From NCBI GenBank assembly GCA_018857735.1, contig JABMCL010003576.1, positions 490,001 through 554,000 on the forward strand: a stretch of 64,000 nucleotides of DNA, read 5' to 3'. Under the pieces are notes generated by a model. It had not been told where the DNA came from and ran no database searches. It saw nothing but the letters and a program-made list of their open reading frames with translations. The position numbers and the translations under genes were made by a program. The DNA comes from Alviniconcha marisindica. Its lineage: Eukaryota > Mollusca > Gastropoda > Provannidae. Of this stretch, positions 37,889 to 49,456 are shown in pieces (the first letter of the stretch is position 1; the number at the start of each line of letters is the position of its first letter).

Positions 37889-38377
37889 TCCATCGAAGTC
37901 AAAATGCAAAATAACTCCCGAAGGGAGGTGTTCAGGAACCATGTCAGTAGTTGTTGGTTTCCTTCCCTTGGTGCCCTGGAACTTTACTTAAACAGGAATC
38001 AGAGACGAGGCCTTTCAGCCTGCCATGATTTGCAAGCTGCCACACAGTTTTTTTCTGTCAAATTCCACCTGAACCATGCCAGTTTTGTTGCATGGCGCAA
38101 AACTCACACAGTAGGATCTAAAACACACAGAGCTAACCAAGGTGATGCACTTTTAAACCTCCTGTATGCTTAGAGCAAACAGAACAGTTGTGACGAACTT
38201 GCATTGTCTACACAGCTGTGTTTGCTAACTCCACTGGTTTTCCATGATGGTCAGATCACCCAGATTCTGCTGAGAGTCGAGGCAAACAACACAGCACCAC
38301 CGAGGCAACAGTGAAGTTGAGGATGCAAACACAACGAAAAGTTGATCTATCTTCCAGCATCTTGGTGCTGTCGTCAA

Positions 38378-38521
38378 TCATTTGACAGTGACGTTGATGA
38401 TGCGAATGTCATCGTACGGCTTGTCAGTCTTGGGGTGCACCTTGACGTTGCTGATGTTCTGCGCCACCTCCATGCCCTTCACCACTCGGCCAAACACCGT
38501 GTGTTTGTTGTCCAGCCATGG
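38378..38521 (-). CDS. PPWD1: PPWD1 exon 16 (last): cyclophilin C-terminus
   Basis: Acceptor GTGTGTTTCAG; stop TGA at 38378-38380. Forty-seven codons: [20 protein letters not shown] to INVTVK. It holds the active-site W599 and H604 equivalents. The first ~30 bases are repeated nine times upstream in the intron. Confidence 0.97.
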   Translation of the reverse strand, partial: PWLDNKHTVFGRVVKGMEVAQNISNVKVHPKTDKPYDDIRIINVTVK

Positions 38522-38526
38522 CTGAA

Positions 38527-39265
38527 ACACACACAACAATCATGTACCACTCTCATGGCTGTCACACCTGACCGAACACAGTGTGCTTGTTGTCCAGCTA
38601 TAGCTGGAACATGCACAACAATCATGTACCACTCTCATGACTGTCACACCTGACCGAACACGGTGTGCTTGTTGTCCAGCCACGGCTAAAACACACACAA
38701 CAATCATGTACCACTCTCATGGCTGTCACACCTGACCGAACACGGTGTGCTTGTTGTCCAGCCACGGCTAAAACATACACAACAATCATGTACCACTCTC
38801 ATGGCTGTCACACCTGACCAAACATGGTGTGCTTGTTGTCCAGCCACGGCTAAAACATACACAACAATCATGTACCCCTCTCATGGCTGTCACACCTGAC
38901 CGAACACGGTGTGCTTGTTGTCCAGCTATAGCTGGAACATGCACAACAATCATGTACCCTCTCATGGCTATCACACCTGACCGAACACAGTGTGCTTGTT
39001 GTCCAGCTATAGCTGGAACATGCACAACAATCATGTACCCCTCTCATGGCTGTCACACCTGACCGAACACGGTGTGCTTGTTGTCCAGCTATAGCTGGAA
39101 CATGCACAACAATCATGTACCCCTCTCATGGCTATCACACCTGACCAAACACGGTGTGCTTGTTGTCCAGCTATAGCTGGAACATGCACAAAAATCATGT
39201 ACCCCTCTCATGGCTATCACACCTGATCAAACACTGTGTGTTCGTTGTCCAGTGACAGCAGAAAC
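38527..39265 (-). repeat. Minisatellite built from the exon 16 boundary
   Basis: Nine copies of an ~82-bp unit. On the minus strand each holds an intron end (...CAG or TTTTAG), then CCGTGGCTGGACAACAAGCA (or CTATAGCTGG...) and CAC(A/G)GTGTTCGG, the first ~31 bases of exon 16, then CAGGTGTGACAGCC. Read in the exon frame a unit gives [13 protein letters not shown] and then TGA. Confidence 0.95.
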
Positions 39266-39743
39266 ATACACAATAATTACCACTCTCATGGGTGGAGATT
39301 GGAGGGGGGGGGGGGGGGAAGGAGCATAAACCATGCCCCACCTTCAGAGAAGAAAAGGGTAAAAACAGGTAGCACTATCACAGGTCCCTCAAGGTTCAAA
39401 CAAAACTGACATTATTAACACTGAAACTCTGCCTTTCTGGTATTCAGTAATCTACACATCTATCTTTCAATGTTTCATCCAAACTTTAACCTAAACAATG
39501 ATATGCCTTGTGAGACAGTTCGTTACTGTTCCTCTTTTTAATGGGAAGGGGGGAGGGAGGGAGGGCAGATAAACTAGAAACTGTGCACGTCCACATCCCT
39601 GTTTCTACATCTGCCTCTACATAGCGCTACATGAAAAAAAGAGCAAACATTTCAGTTTGGTGGAGGTGGTGGTCCTTTCTAATGCCGTAGAAGGAGAGCG
39701 GACCAAATACAGAAATGAATGGAGGGAGACAAAAAGTGCTTAC

Positions 39744-39895
39744 ACAGGGCACGACGGTGATGAAGAACTGAGAGCCGTTGGTGTTGGGCCCGGCGTTGGC
39801 CATGGACATGGTGTAGGGGCGGTCGTGGCGAAGGTTCTGGTGGAACTCGTCCTCAAACTCTCCCCCCCATATGGACTCTCCTCCAGTCCCGTTAC
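39744..39895 (-). CDS. PPWD1: PPWD1 exon 15: cyclophilin core
   Basis: Acceptor CTTACTGCAG; donor TGT|GTAAGC. It completes a Gly codon and encodes [20 protein letters not shown], then [20 protein letters not shown] and C, residues 547-597, with the conserved [14 protein letters not shown] signature (Q589, F591). Position 597 is Cys where human has Thr. Confidence 0.97.
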
Positions 39896-40843
39896 CTGCA
39901 GTAAGAAACAGTCTGTGAATATATGTGTGTCTGTGTGTACACATGCATGTGTGCGTGTCCATGCATGTGTGCAAACAGGTGTGTGTCAGTGTGTGTGACT
40001 ATGAGTGACATCCTAAAAACGCAAACGTATGTATGCAAAATGTACAGAAGAGGGGTAGAGAGACAATAAGCAGCTCAGCAATATGTTACAAGAACAACAA
40101 CAACAACTTTTTTTTTTTTTTTTTTTGTTTTTTTAAACCAATTCTTTTCACTAGCTCTGAGATGGATGACAACAGGCTGCCTACTCAAGAAGGTACACAA
40201 ACCAGCCAGGAATCTGTGAGTACCAGTGAAAGGCCGAGATCTAACCGGGCACTGCAGGTTAAAAAAAGTCGACTGCCATGTATGGTCCCAGGCTCAAAAA
40301 CACTGCACATAATTCTGCAGCAGGCATGAGAGGCAGATCTACGTCAACTCAATACGGCAGGATTGTTCTTAAATAATCACTGTCAGTGTGTGTAGCATCA
40401 TATCTGGTTGTACGCATTTTTTTTCAATTTTTTTTAAAGTGTTCCCAACCCCTGATAAGTGTACATACTGCTTCATAAAACTATGATCATAAAGTCCGTT
40501 TCAAAGTGTAACTAAAATATACTTCTTCATTATCATTACATTATTACAATATCTTTATTTTTATTACTATGATTGCTATTCACAATTTCTCTGACCCAAG
40601 ACACAATAAAGAATATGGTCTGGGTAAAGTCTGCCAGTTCTGTGGGAGATTCTGTAAAAATTATCAGAATCAGCATCAGATTCTGCATACACACGAGAAA
40701 AACAGAATTCAACAATTCCTTTTTGCAAAACATGACTATCTGAAACATATACATAATGTTATTCTAGAAACATTTAAATTAACTAAAAGCCTCTTTTTCT
40801 TACACAAAAAGACACCCAGACAGGTGAAATAAAACAGCATTAC

Positions 40844-40956
40844 CCTGCGGATCGCCCGTCTGAATCATGAAGCTCTTGATGACTCGGTGGAACAGGTGGT
40901 TGTTGTAGTAACCATTACGGCTATGGACGCAGAAATTCTCCACCGTCTTGGGACAC
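40844..40956 (-). CDS. PPWD1: PPWD1 exon 14: cyclophilin core
   Basis: Acceptor GACTTGCCAG; donor CAGG|GTAATG. Encodes [20 protein letters not shown], then [18 protein letters not shown] (509-546) with the catalytic Arg equivalent R533 and F538, M539, Q541. Confidence 0.97.
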
Positions 40957-40984
40957 CTGGCAAGTCAAGCATACACTACAAAAT

Positions 40985-41600
40985 CAGGACTATTTATCAG
41001 TACTTGTCTAGTATACACAGCACTACACAACCAGTGCTATTCATCAATACCTGTCCAACACACACACCACTACAGAATCAGTGCCGTCCCTCAATACCTG
41101 TAATCTGATGCAACCTAAAGTCTTGTCAACTCGCAAGAATACACCCCACTATAGAATCAGCGCCATCCTTCAATACCTATCTGGCATACACACCAGTACA
41201 GAATCAGCGCCATCCTTCTATACCTATCTGGCATACACACCAGTCCAGAATCAGCGCCATCCTTCAATGCCTATCTGGCATACACACCAGTACAGAATCA
41301 GCGCCATCCTTCTATACCTATCTGGCATATACACCAGTATAGAATCAGCGCCATCCTTCAATACCTATCTGGCATACACACCAGTACAGAATCAGCGCCA
41401 TCCTTCTATACCTATCTGGCATACACACCAGTACAGAATCAGCGCCATCCTTCTATACCTATCTGGCATACACACCAGTACAGACTCAGTGCCATCCTTC
41501 AATACCTATCTGGCATATACACCAGTATAGAATCAGTGCCATCCTTCAATACCAGTCTGGCATACACACCAGTACAGAATCAGGGCTAGTGCCAGAATCA
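40985..41600. repeat. 47-bp minisatellite, about 11 copies
   Basis: The unit ATCTGGCATACACACCAGTA followed by CAGAATCAGCGCCATCCTTC repeats every 47 bp (41161, then 41208) just upstream of PPWD1 exon 14. On the minus strand each unit carries TGTGTATGCCAG, similar to the exon 14 acceptor region, but not exon bases. Confidence 0.9.
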
Positions 41601-41934
41601 TTGTCAATGACTGTCTACTGAGACAGAACCCAAATTCTCATCTGCTCATAAGCATACACACCACCAAAGAATCAGTGCCATCCGTCAGTACCTATCTACT
41701 GGTGCAGCTCCCTTCCCGCCTGACTTCCAAAGAGTCACCGAAAAGCTCCCAAAACAGCACAGCTTGTCTTGTTTAAATACTTCTCTGCCTTATTCTATGG
41801 CTATGTCCATTTTCAATGGGAGGGAGACGCAGCAGCGATGGTATGATACTTGTATTCTGTTATATGTCCACTCTCGATATCTTTTTTTAAATAAGTGTCA
41901 GCACCTTGCACTCAATGAGCAGGGAAGCAAAGAT

Positions 41935-42180
41935 ATATGTATTCATGAACATAATAATGATTGTTACGTGTATATATATACTATTAAATCTGCACTATAT
42001 CCACAGATAAAACATACCCACAAAAATAAGCTGGAATGTTCGACGACTCCCATTTCAAATATATGTATTCATGAACATAATAATGATTGTTACTAGTATA
42101 TAGACTATTACATCTGCACTATATCCACAGATAAAATATACCCACAAAAATAAGCTGGAATGTTCTACGACTCCCATTTC
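41935..42180. repeat. About 122-bp direct tandem duplication
   Basis: The block starting ATATGTATTCATGAACATAA and ending near GACTCCCATTTC occurs twice in succession with few differences, which suggests a recent event. Confidence 0.88.
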
Positions 42181-42454
42181 GCACTAACTACAGCAAAACA
42201 CCACAGGTCTGCTGACACACACTGATCTGATGTAACCATTGTCTACTGTATGTGAGCTGCCATTGTGAAGCACACAGACTCATCTCAATATCAAACATGC
42301 CGCAAGTGTTCGCTATTATCATTATTGAAACAGCACACAAGACCGCTGATTCACATTTCACACAAACTGCAGGTCAAACAGGTCTGCCAACAGCAACACA
42401 TACTCCTGATAAACACCATACAATAAAATGGTATGGAAGTTAAGAGGAACTCAC

Positions 42455-42537
42455 TCTTTAGCAAACAATTTGCACTGAATGTCGCCCATGGTCGTGTGAA
42501 TTGTACAGCTGTCTGACACGCGTGTGTATGCCGCATC
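42455..42537 (-). CDS. PPWD1: PPWD1 exon 13: start of cyclophilin domain
   Basis: Acceptor CTGTTTCAG; donor AAAGA|GTGAGT. Encodes DAAYTRVSDSCTIHTTMGDI, then QCKLFAK plus two bases (482-508), matching the family's RVSDSAIIHTSMGDI start of the domain. Confidence 0.95.
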
Positions 42538-42961
42538 CTGAAACAGATTGCACACTTTGCCGTCTTGTTTCTGATATGCAGGCATCAAATACCTGCTGGA
42601 TGTGCTGAAGGCTTTACGAGACCCAGATCAAGCATATAATAGTGAGTACATCTGCAGAAAACGGGTGAAACAAAAAATACAAATGATTTTGGAACATACA
42701 CACACCCAAGCATGCAAAAAACAATATACGTTCATACAACTACAGACATCAAAAAATAACAACACATACTCAAATCTCACAATTACCCGTTTTATATACA
42801 TTAAAAAATAAAAAATAAAAATAACCTTTTTTTCTTAAATGCTTACCTTCCCATTCACAAATTAAATACCTATCTTGAGCAAAGGAATAGCAATCATTCA
42901 CAACAGGCAAAACAAGTCAGAGACACATTTAAATAGCAGGACAGAGGCCAGCTCTCCGTAC

Positions 42962-43028
42962 CTGTGTAGCAGCCAGAACTTCCTCCTTGGACGGCTTTTC
43001 ATTGAAGATATCTCTCTCTGCATCAGCG
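42962..43028 (-). CDS. PPWD1: PPWD1 exon 12: linker
   Basis: Acceptor TTTTGAACAG; donor CAG|GTACGG. Completes an Ala codon, then ADAERDIFNEKPSKEEVLAA and TQ (459-481), a highly conserved PPWD1 linker. Confidence 0.95.
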
Positions 43029-43370
43029 CTGTTCAAAACACATCCATCCAATAACACATCAGAAAACAGAACATTACACTCTGTGCCTGGATCCCCTGAA
43101 CACAGCGCTATACGAAACACATCCACCCAACAACACGTCAGAAAACAGAACATTATCCTCAGTGCCTGGATTCCCATAACACAGTGCTGTACAAAATACA
43201 GCCATCCAACAACACGTCAGAAAACAGAACATTACATTCTATGCCTGGATTCCCATAACACAGTGCTGTACAAAATACAGCCATCCAACAACATGTCAGA
43301 AAACAAAACATTACACTCTGTGCCTGGGTTCCTACTACACAGAGCAGTCGCAAACACAGCCTGTAATGCC
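43029..43370 (-). repeat. About 79-bp array including the exon 12 acceptor
   Basis: Four units. On the minus strand each holds a TTTTCTGA(C/T)GTGTTGTTGG-type intron end, then CAG or TAG and C(G/A)CTG, the first bases of exon 12 (near 43101, 43182, 43261 and 43339). Confidence 0.8.
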
Positions 43371-43787
43371 AGCCCCCAATGGCTGTCATACAGGGATTTC
43401 AAATTCTCTCTTCTTGAATCTTCCTCTTCACCCCCCCCACCCCACCCCCCCCATACACACCTGCAAGCACATGCTTACATTATGTGTGTGTGTGTGTGTG
43501 TGAACATGTGGCATGCAAGGAACACACTATTATAGTTCTGTATTATTTTTGAGGTTATATGTACATATTTTATAATCTTGCAACACATGGTGTGCTCACC
43601 CTTGTTTCTAACATACTGTTCAGTAGAAATGCCCGCAATTATTATTATTACCCATATACTGCTGAGGCAAAAAGGATCAGTTAAATCACTTACCCACCCA
43701 CCTACCTACCTACCTACCTACCTACCCAGCAGAACAGCTGCATGGTATAACAGTACATACAGTCTGCAGCACGCAGCAAAAACTTAC

Positions 43788-44028
43788 GCATGCGTGTCGT
43801 CAGGCTCCCGCTGCGTGAACATGTAGAAGCGGTTCTTCTTGAAGGCAGTGCAGAAGAGAATGGGGTCGACAAACACAGTGTCCAGCAGCGGGTTGTCCGA
43901 GGCGGCCATCTCCGCATCCAGCTTCTGCTTGGGTTTGCCGGCACCCTGGAACAGCCCCAGGTGCAGGAAGCGCGTGTTCTCCGGTTTGCCCAGCATCCTG
44001 GCACAGCTGTTGGTGTGCAGGTTGACCA
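43788..44028 (-). CDS. PPWD1: PPWD1 exon 11: end of WD region and linker
   Basis: Acceptor TTGCCGCTGCAG; donor GC|GTAAGT. Encodes V-VNLHTNSCARMLGKPENT, ..., FKKNRFYMFTQREPDDTH (379-458). It matches the family's VINVETNRCVRILGKQEN and KKNRFYMFTKREPED blocks. Confidence 0.96.
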
Positions 44029-44760
44029 CTGCAGCGGCAAACACAGGGGGTCAGTTACTGCCCTTTTTGTTCATGTGCAGGTTGACCACTGCAGCGGCAA
44101 ACACAGGGAGTCATTTATGTTCACGTGCAGGTTGACCACAGCATCAGTGGGGCTCATTTACGTTCATGTGCAGGTTGACCACAGTGTCAAACAGAGGGGG
44201 TCATTAATGTTCATGTGCAGGTTGACCACAGTGTCAAACAGAGGGGGTCATTAATGTTCATGTGCAGGTTGACCACAGTGTCAAACAGAGGGGGTCATTA
44301 ATGTTCATGTGCAGGTTGACCACAGTGTCAAACAGAGGGGGTCATTAATGTTCATGTGCAGGTTGACCACAGTGTCAAACAAAGGGGGTCATTAATGTTC
44401 ATGTGCAGGTTGACCACAGTGTCAGAGGGGGTCATTAATGTTCATGTGCAGGTTGACCATAGCAGCATCAAACAGAGGGGTAATTTATTGCCTCAGATGA
44501 CCACTGCAGCATCAGACAGGGTGTCATCTATGTTCATGTGCAGGTTGACCACTCGACACCACCATCAAACAGAGGGTGTCATATATGTTCATGTTCTGGC
44601 TGACCACTGCAGCATCAAACAGAGGGTGTCATTTATGTTCATGTTCTGGCTGACCACTGCAGCATCAAACAGAGGGTGTCGTTTATGTTCATGTTCTGGC
44701 TGACCACTGCAGCATCAAACAGAGGGTGTCGTTTATGTCCATATGCAGACTGACTGCTGC
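44029..44760 (-). repeat. About 47-bp minisatellite built from the exon 11 boundary
   Basis: About 15 units. On the minus strand each contains TGGTCAACCTGCACATGAAC, whose first 15 bases equal the start of exon 11. It is preceded in several copies by an intact GCTGCAG acceptor (44075, 44500, 44600-44720) and in others by a mutated GACACTG. Confidence 0.92.
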
Positions 44761-45154
44761 AGCGTCAGAGCATGTCATTTATTTCCCCATATTTTCGTGT
44801 GGACTTTGACCACTGCAGTGTCAAACAAAGCGAGAGTGAATTGACTTCCCTCTGTGCGTTGTCAGCATGGACATCTGCACACGATGTGTGTGGTCACTGA
44901 CAGCTGCAACGTCCGACAAACTCAGGGACTCATTTACTTCATTGCATGTTCATGTGGAGGTTGACCACTGCACAATGTTCGACACATTACACAGAGGCAG
45001 AATAGCAAAACGGGACTAAGGCACATAGTGGTATGTAGGCTGCCCTGGAGTCAGATCGTTCAAGCACAAAGTTGTGAATAGCACTACATAAAAGTGATGA
45101 TTACTATGAATCTGCGTCAGATTTGCACGAGAGCATCAGGAGGCAGTTGCTCAC

Positions 45155-45208
45155 CTTTGATCCCCAGCAGGGTGGAGTACAGCAGAAAGTTCCCGCTCTC
45201 GTCAAACA
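45155..45208 (-). CDS. PPWD1: PPWD1 exon 10: WD repeat strand
   Basis: Acceptor TGTATGTTGCAG; donor AAAG|GTGAGC. Encodes V-FDESGNFLLYSTLLGIK (361-378), aligned with FDETGHFVLYGTMLGIK in the family. Confidence 0.95.
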
Positions 45209-45359
45209 CTGCAACATACAGGCTGACAGTAATGGTGACGCTACTGCTCCAGTCTCCTCACAAATCTCTTACATGTTGCAGAACGGATATCAACCGTGCA
45301 CAGTCTAACTACTTCACTCACTCAGATGCTGTCTCACACACACTGTCACACATACACTG

Positions 45360-45455
45360 TGTCACATACACACACACACACACTCTGTCTCACACACACA
45401 CACACACACACACTCTGTCTCACACACACACACACACACTGTGTCACGCACACAC
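45360..45455. repeat. (CA)n microsatellite
   Basis: CA runs interrupted by CTCTGTCTCA blocks. Confidence 0.95.
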
Positions 45456-45989
45456 AAATACATACATGCTTCAAGAGACTTGTCCCATCAGTACATCCTG
45501 TACCCCCACCTCCCCACTCACTCACCCACGCTTCGTCTTCATCACATGTTGCTTTATGTCCACAGAGACTGTATAAACCATTAGGAATGGGGAGTCCAGA
45601 ACATCCACCTCAACTCTTACCCCCCCCCACCCCCACCCCCAGTCACTACTTTGTAAATAGCTGACTGCTTGCAAAGAGTGAAAGTGATCACAAGTAAAAT
45701 ATGCTACACTTCTCTTCCATGGGCCACTGCATGCTTTAGCTGACAGCTTTGACTTGCCACCATCAGAGCTTCTGAAAGTCCCATTTAATTACCCCACGTG
45801 TGCATGAGAGAGTATGGGTGTGCATGCATGTGTGTCTCTGCATGTGTGCGTGTGTGTATGCACTATGCATGTGTGTAGGCATACATTTGCATCTTGCGAA
45901 TGGGGGACAGGTGTGTGTCTGTGTGTAGCCACCCACTCACACCCACAGAGTTTATCATATGGGTGAATGAGTGGTGGACATGCTTTGAC

Positions 45990-46700
45990 AGCTTCACACA
46001 ATTTCCCAAGACCAGCATAGTGCATGGACATGCGCATCCTGATGGCAGTCCTGTGACTAACATAGTGCATGGACATGTGCATCCTGATGGCAGTCCCAGG
46101 CCAAGCATAGTGCACAGACATGTGCATCCTGATGGCAGTCCTGGGACTAACATAGTGCATGGACATGTGCATCCTGATGGCAGTCCTGGGACTGACATAG
46201 TGCATGGACATGTGCATCCTGATGGCAGTCCTGGGACTAGCATAGTGCATGGACATGTGCATCCTGATGGCAGTCCTGGGACTAACATAGTGCATGGACA
46301 TGTGCATCCTGATGGCAGTCCTGGGACTAACATAGTGCATGGACATGTGCATCCTGATGGCAGTCCTGGGACTGACACAGTGCATAGACATGTACCTGAT
46401 GGCAATCCTGGGACTAGCATAGTGCATGGACATGTGCATCCTGATGGCAGTCCTGGGACTGACACAGCGCATAGACATGTACCTGATGGCAATCCTGGGA
46501 CTAGCGTAGTGCATGGACTTGTGCATCCCGATGGCAGTCCCAGGACTAGCATAGTGCATGGACATGTGCATCCCGATGGCAGTCCCAGGACTAGCATAGT
46601 GCATGGATGCACCCGATGGCAGTCCCGGTAGAACATAGCCCCTGCATGGGTGCAATGCGACATGCGCCTGATGGCAGTCCTGGGATTAACATAGCATATG
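45990..46700. repeat. 45-bp minisatellite, about 15 copies
   Basis: The unit GACTAACATAGTGCATGGAC followed by ATGTGCATCCTGATGGCAGT repeats every 45 bp, or about 40 in variant copies. As 45 is a multiple of three, open frames of 240-290 codons appear on both strands; these are artefacts. Located in a PPWD1 intron. Confidence 0.93.
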
Positions 46701-46739
46701 GACATGTCCACCCTAATGGTCAGACCACACTCTCCGTAC

Positions 46740-46914
46740 CCAGGTTGCAGTAGCGGAAGCTGCTGGATTTCTCCAGGTCCCTGTCCACAGCCAGGCGACG
46801 GCCAAACTCCATGTTGGGCACCTGCTGCTTCATCTGCTGCAGCTCATTGAACCGCTGCAGCGACTCATCCAGCACCTTCCACAGCTTGCCCGTCCCAAAG
46901 CGGAACACACGCAC
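46740..46914 (-). CDS. PPWD1: PPWD1 exon 9: WD repeat region
   Basis: Acceptor ACTGTGACAG; donor CTGG|GTACGG. Encodes [20 protein letters not shown], ..., [18 protein letters not shown] to YCNL (303-360), closely matching the family's KVRIFRFVTGKL and MEFGRRMAVERELEK blocks. Confidence 0.96.
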
Positions 46915-47311
46915 CTGTCACAGTCACCATGGTAAGAAACAAGCTCCAGGTCATTTTCACCGCACGACATTCTGCATGCCCCCACCTCTCAATCTGTGTG
47001 TATGCCTGTGTGCGTGAGCATGCGTGAGTGTGCGCATGCCATGTATACGCAGAGTGCATGTCCGTGCGTTTATGTGTGTGTGCCCCATTATGAAAAGAAT
47101 CTTTAACAGTGAGCCACAGACCTATCAAGGAATTAACCAACAAATACTACCGGTCAGCCATTCTATTTGGCAATGACAAAGCTTGCTTTTGCATCCACCC
47201 TGATCATTCATTGAGAACAGAAACTGCATCAGGGACCAAATGGTGTGTCCTGATGTTTGTACTGGAAATCATTCATTACACATTGACACAAATTCGGCAT
47301 TTTTGGCACAC

Positions 47312-47386
47312 CTTTCTGTCTGTTGCTATGGTAGCCATCAGTTTACCATCTGGAGAGAAAGCGATTCCTGACGGCGCTGCCTTGCA
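47312..47386 (-). CDS. PPWD1: PPWD1 exon 8: WD repeat
   Basis: Acceptor GTGTTCCAG; donor AAAG|GTGTGC. Twenty-five codons, phase 0: CKAAPSGIAFSPDGKLMATI and ATDRK (278-302), the FSPDGK...ATIGSDRK strand of the family. The preceding intron starts with GC instead of GT. Confidence 0.95.
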
Positions 47387-47529
47387 CTGGAACACAAAAC
47401 ATTAAAAAAAACATGACAGAAATGTAATGCAATGTAAAAGTACTTGTAAGGCATTTACACCTAATGTCAGCGCTGCAAGTACACCACTTTGGTGGATATT
47501 CAAAAACACGCCACATAAAAAAGCTAGTC

Positions 47530-47605
47530 ACTCATGTAGGATCACATGTGAGAGCAGTGAGTCTGCTCGAGAGCAGAGAACAGCACTATATGAAAATGAT
47601 TAACA
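47530..47605 (+). repeat. Dispersed repeat, also at 2370-2450
   Basis: GAGTCTGCTCGAGAGCAGAG core followed by AACAGCACTATATGAAAATGA. Confidence 0.6.
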
Positions 47606-47801
47606 AAAACGTGAGCCCGAAACCCCAATGCTCACCAACAGGACTGGACACCAGCCCAACACCTACAGTGGTATCTTTCATTACAAAGTCTTTTAGGGCC
47701 TGAATACCTTAAACAGTATGATGAGAAGAAGAAGGAAAACTTGAAGAAAGGCTTTCATAAAGGCAGAGAGAGAGAGAGAAGCAATCCACAGGACGACTTG
47801 C

Positions 47802-47945
47802 CTTCAGGAAGTCAAAAAGATCTGTGTCAGTCTTGAACTCCCACTGCAGGTTTTTAGGGAACTGGTAATCATGTTTTGGTCCACACCAGTACTCTACCAT
47901 GTGACTGGTATCCACGGAAACTGCAACACCTGCCACCGCATTGTA
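47802..47945 (-). CDS. PPWD1: PPWD1 exon 7: WD repeat, GC donor
   Basis: Acceptor GTCATTGCAG. Forty-eight codons, phase 0: YNAVAGVAVSVDTSHMVEYW, CGPKHDYQFPKNLQWEFKTD, TDLFDFLK (230-277). Joining to exon 8 needs the donor AAG|GCAAGT, a classic GC-AG intron boundary; no in-frame GT fits. Confidence 0.95.
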
Positions 47946-47974
47946 CTGCAATGACAGCCATTTCATTCTGCCAT

Positions 47975-48100
47975 TTACAACAACAGCAGATCAAGTCCAC
48001 CAACACATTTACAACAACAAATCAAGTCCACCAATACATTACAACAACAAATCAAGTCCACCAATATGTTTACAACAACAAATCAAGTCCACCAACACAG
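47975..48100. repeat. About 30-bp tandem repeat, 4 copies
   Basis: The unit ACAACAAATCAAGTCCACCA with variable spacers, in the intron upstream of PPWD1 exon 7. Confidence 0.85.
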
Positions 48101-48654
48101 GCAATGTTTGTGTGTTCAGTGAAAACTGAAGTACACACTCAATGACTAGCTTACGTGTCTAAAGCAACTAAATAACTCAGTTACACTAATACTATAATGT
48201 GCTATGCGGCAGTGCAAACTAAAACTTAGTTCCACTATACATTATCTGTTTTCATCAATTTCCACACACAAACAGCAAGTACTACCCTGCTTTTTTAAGA
48301 AGAAAAAAGAACAGGGCAGAAAAACTGAAATTCAAGTCGCAATGACTCTGACCTACAGTGCTCTGTCTACTTGTCACGACACACTGACACCTGCAGGAAC
48401 ATGACGGCTACATTAAAATGTCATGCATTGCATGGTTGTGTGGGGACACAGCAGCCACCCTCCACAAATGGAGAGAAATCCTCTGAAGACAGTGTGTGGC
48501 TGCCCATGTGGTGAGGTAATAAAAAACTGGTTTCACACACCCCCTCTCACCCTGTGGAGTGCACCTGTCAGTGTACAGCTGCATGTACCTGCTGACCCCC
48601 AGAGTGGTCAGCTGGGGAATGCTACAACAACACTGTTTCAATTCAACAAGAAGA

Positions 48655-49440
48655 TTGCCAGAGTTTGGGCTCCATGCCACAATGTCAGAGTTTGGGCTCC
48701 ATGTCACAACATCGGAGTTTGGGCTCCACACCACAATGTCACACTGTCAGAGTTTGGGCTCCATGCCACAATGTCAGAGTTTGGGCTCCATACCACATTG
48801 TCAGTTTGGGCTCCATGCCACACTGTCAGAGTTTGGGCTCCATGTCACAACATCGGAGTTTGGGCTCCATGCCACAATGTCACACTGCAGTTTGGGCTCC
48901 ATACCACATTGTCAGTTTGGGCTCCATGCCACAATGTCAGAGTTTGGGCTCCATGCCACATTGCCACACTGTCAGAGTTTGGGCTCCATACCACATTGTC
49001 AGTTTGGGCTCCATGCCACACTGTCAGAGTTTGGGCTCCATACCACATTGTCGGGTTTGGGCTCCATGCCACAATGTCAGAGTTTGGACTCCACGCCACA
49101 TTGCCACACTGTCAGAGTTTGGGCTCCATACCACGTTGTCAGTTTGGGCTCCATGCCACAATGTCAGTTTGGGCTCCATGCCACAATGTCAGAGTTTGGG
49201 CTCAATGCCACACTGTAAGAGTTTAGACTCAAAGCCACATTGTAAGAGTTTGGGCTCATTGTCAGAGTGGGCTTGATGCCACATTGTGAGAGTTTGGGCT
49301 TGATGCCACATTGTGAGAGTTTGGGCTTGATGCCACATTGTGAGAGTTTGGGCTTGATGCCACATTGTGAGAGTTTGGGCTTGATGCCACATTGTGAGAG
49401 TTTGGGTTCAATACCACATCGTGAGAGTTTGGGCTGAAAG
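48655..49440. repeat. About 27-bp minisatellite, roughly 28 copies
   Basis: The unit AGTTTGGGCTCCATGCCACA followed by ATGTCAG repeats across ~790 bp, beginning just inside the intron next to PPWD1 exon 6. As 27 is a multiple of three, several frames stay open (up to 267 codons). These are artefacts. Confidence 0.95.
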
Positions 49441-49456
49441 CCACAGTGCAACAAAC

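Noticed and set aside
38527..39265. CRISPR-like regular direct repeats
   Set aside because: Regular spacing is present, but units are contiguous tandem repeats without unique spacers, in a eukaryotic intron.
40150..40330. Possible small coding exon (SSEMDDNRLPTQEG frame, +)
   Set aside because: A short, somewhat coding-like frame after a polypyrimidine tract, but inside a PPWD1 intron on the opposite strand with no recognised family. It could be a transposon scrap; not enough to call.
45789..46711. Open frames of 245-288 codons on both strands
   Set aside because: They come from a 45-bp minisatellite; mirror frames on both strands show the openness is due to unit length, not coding.
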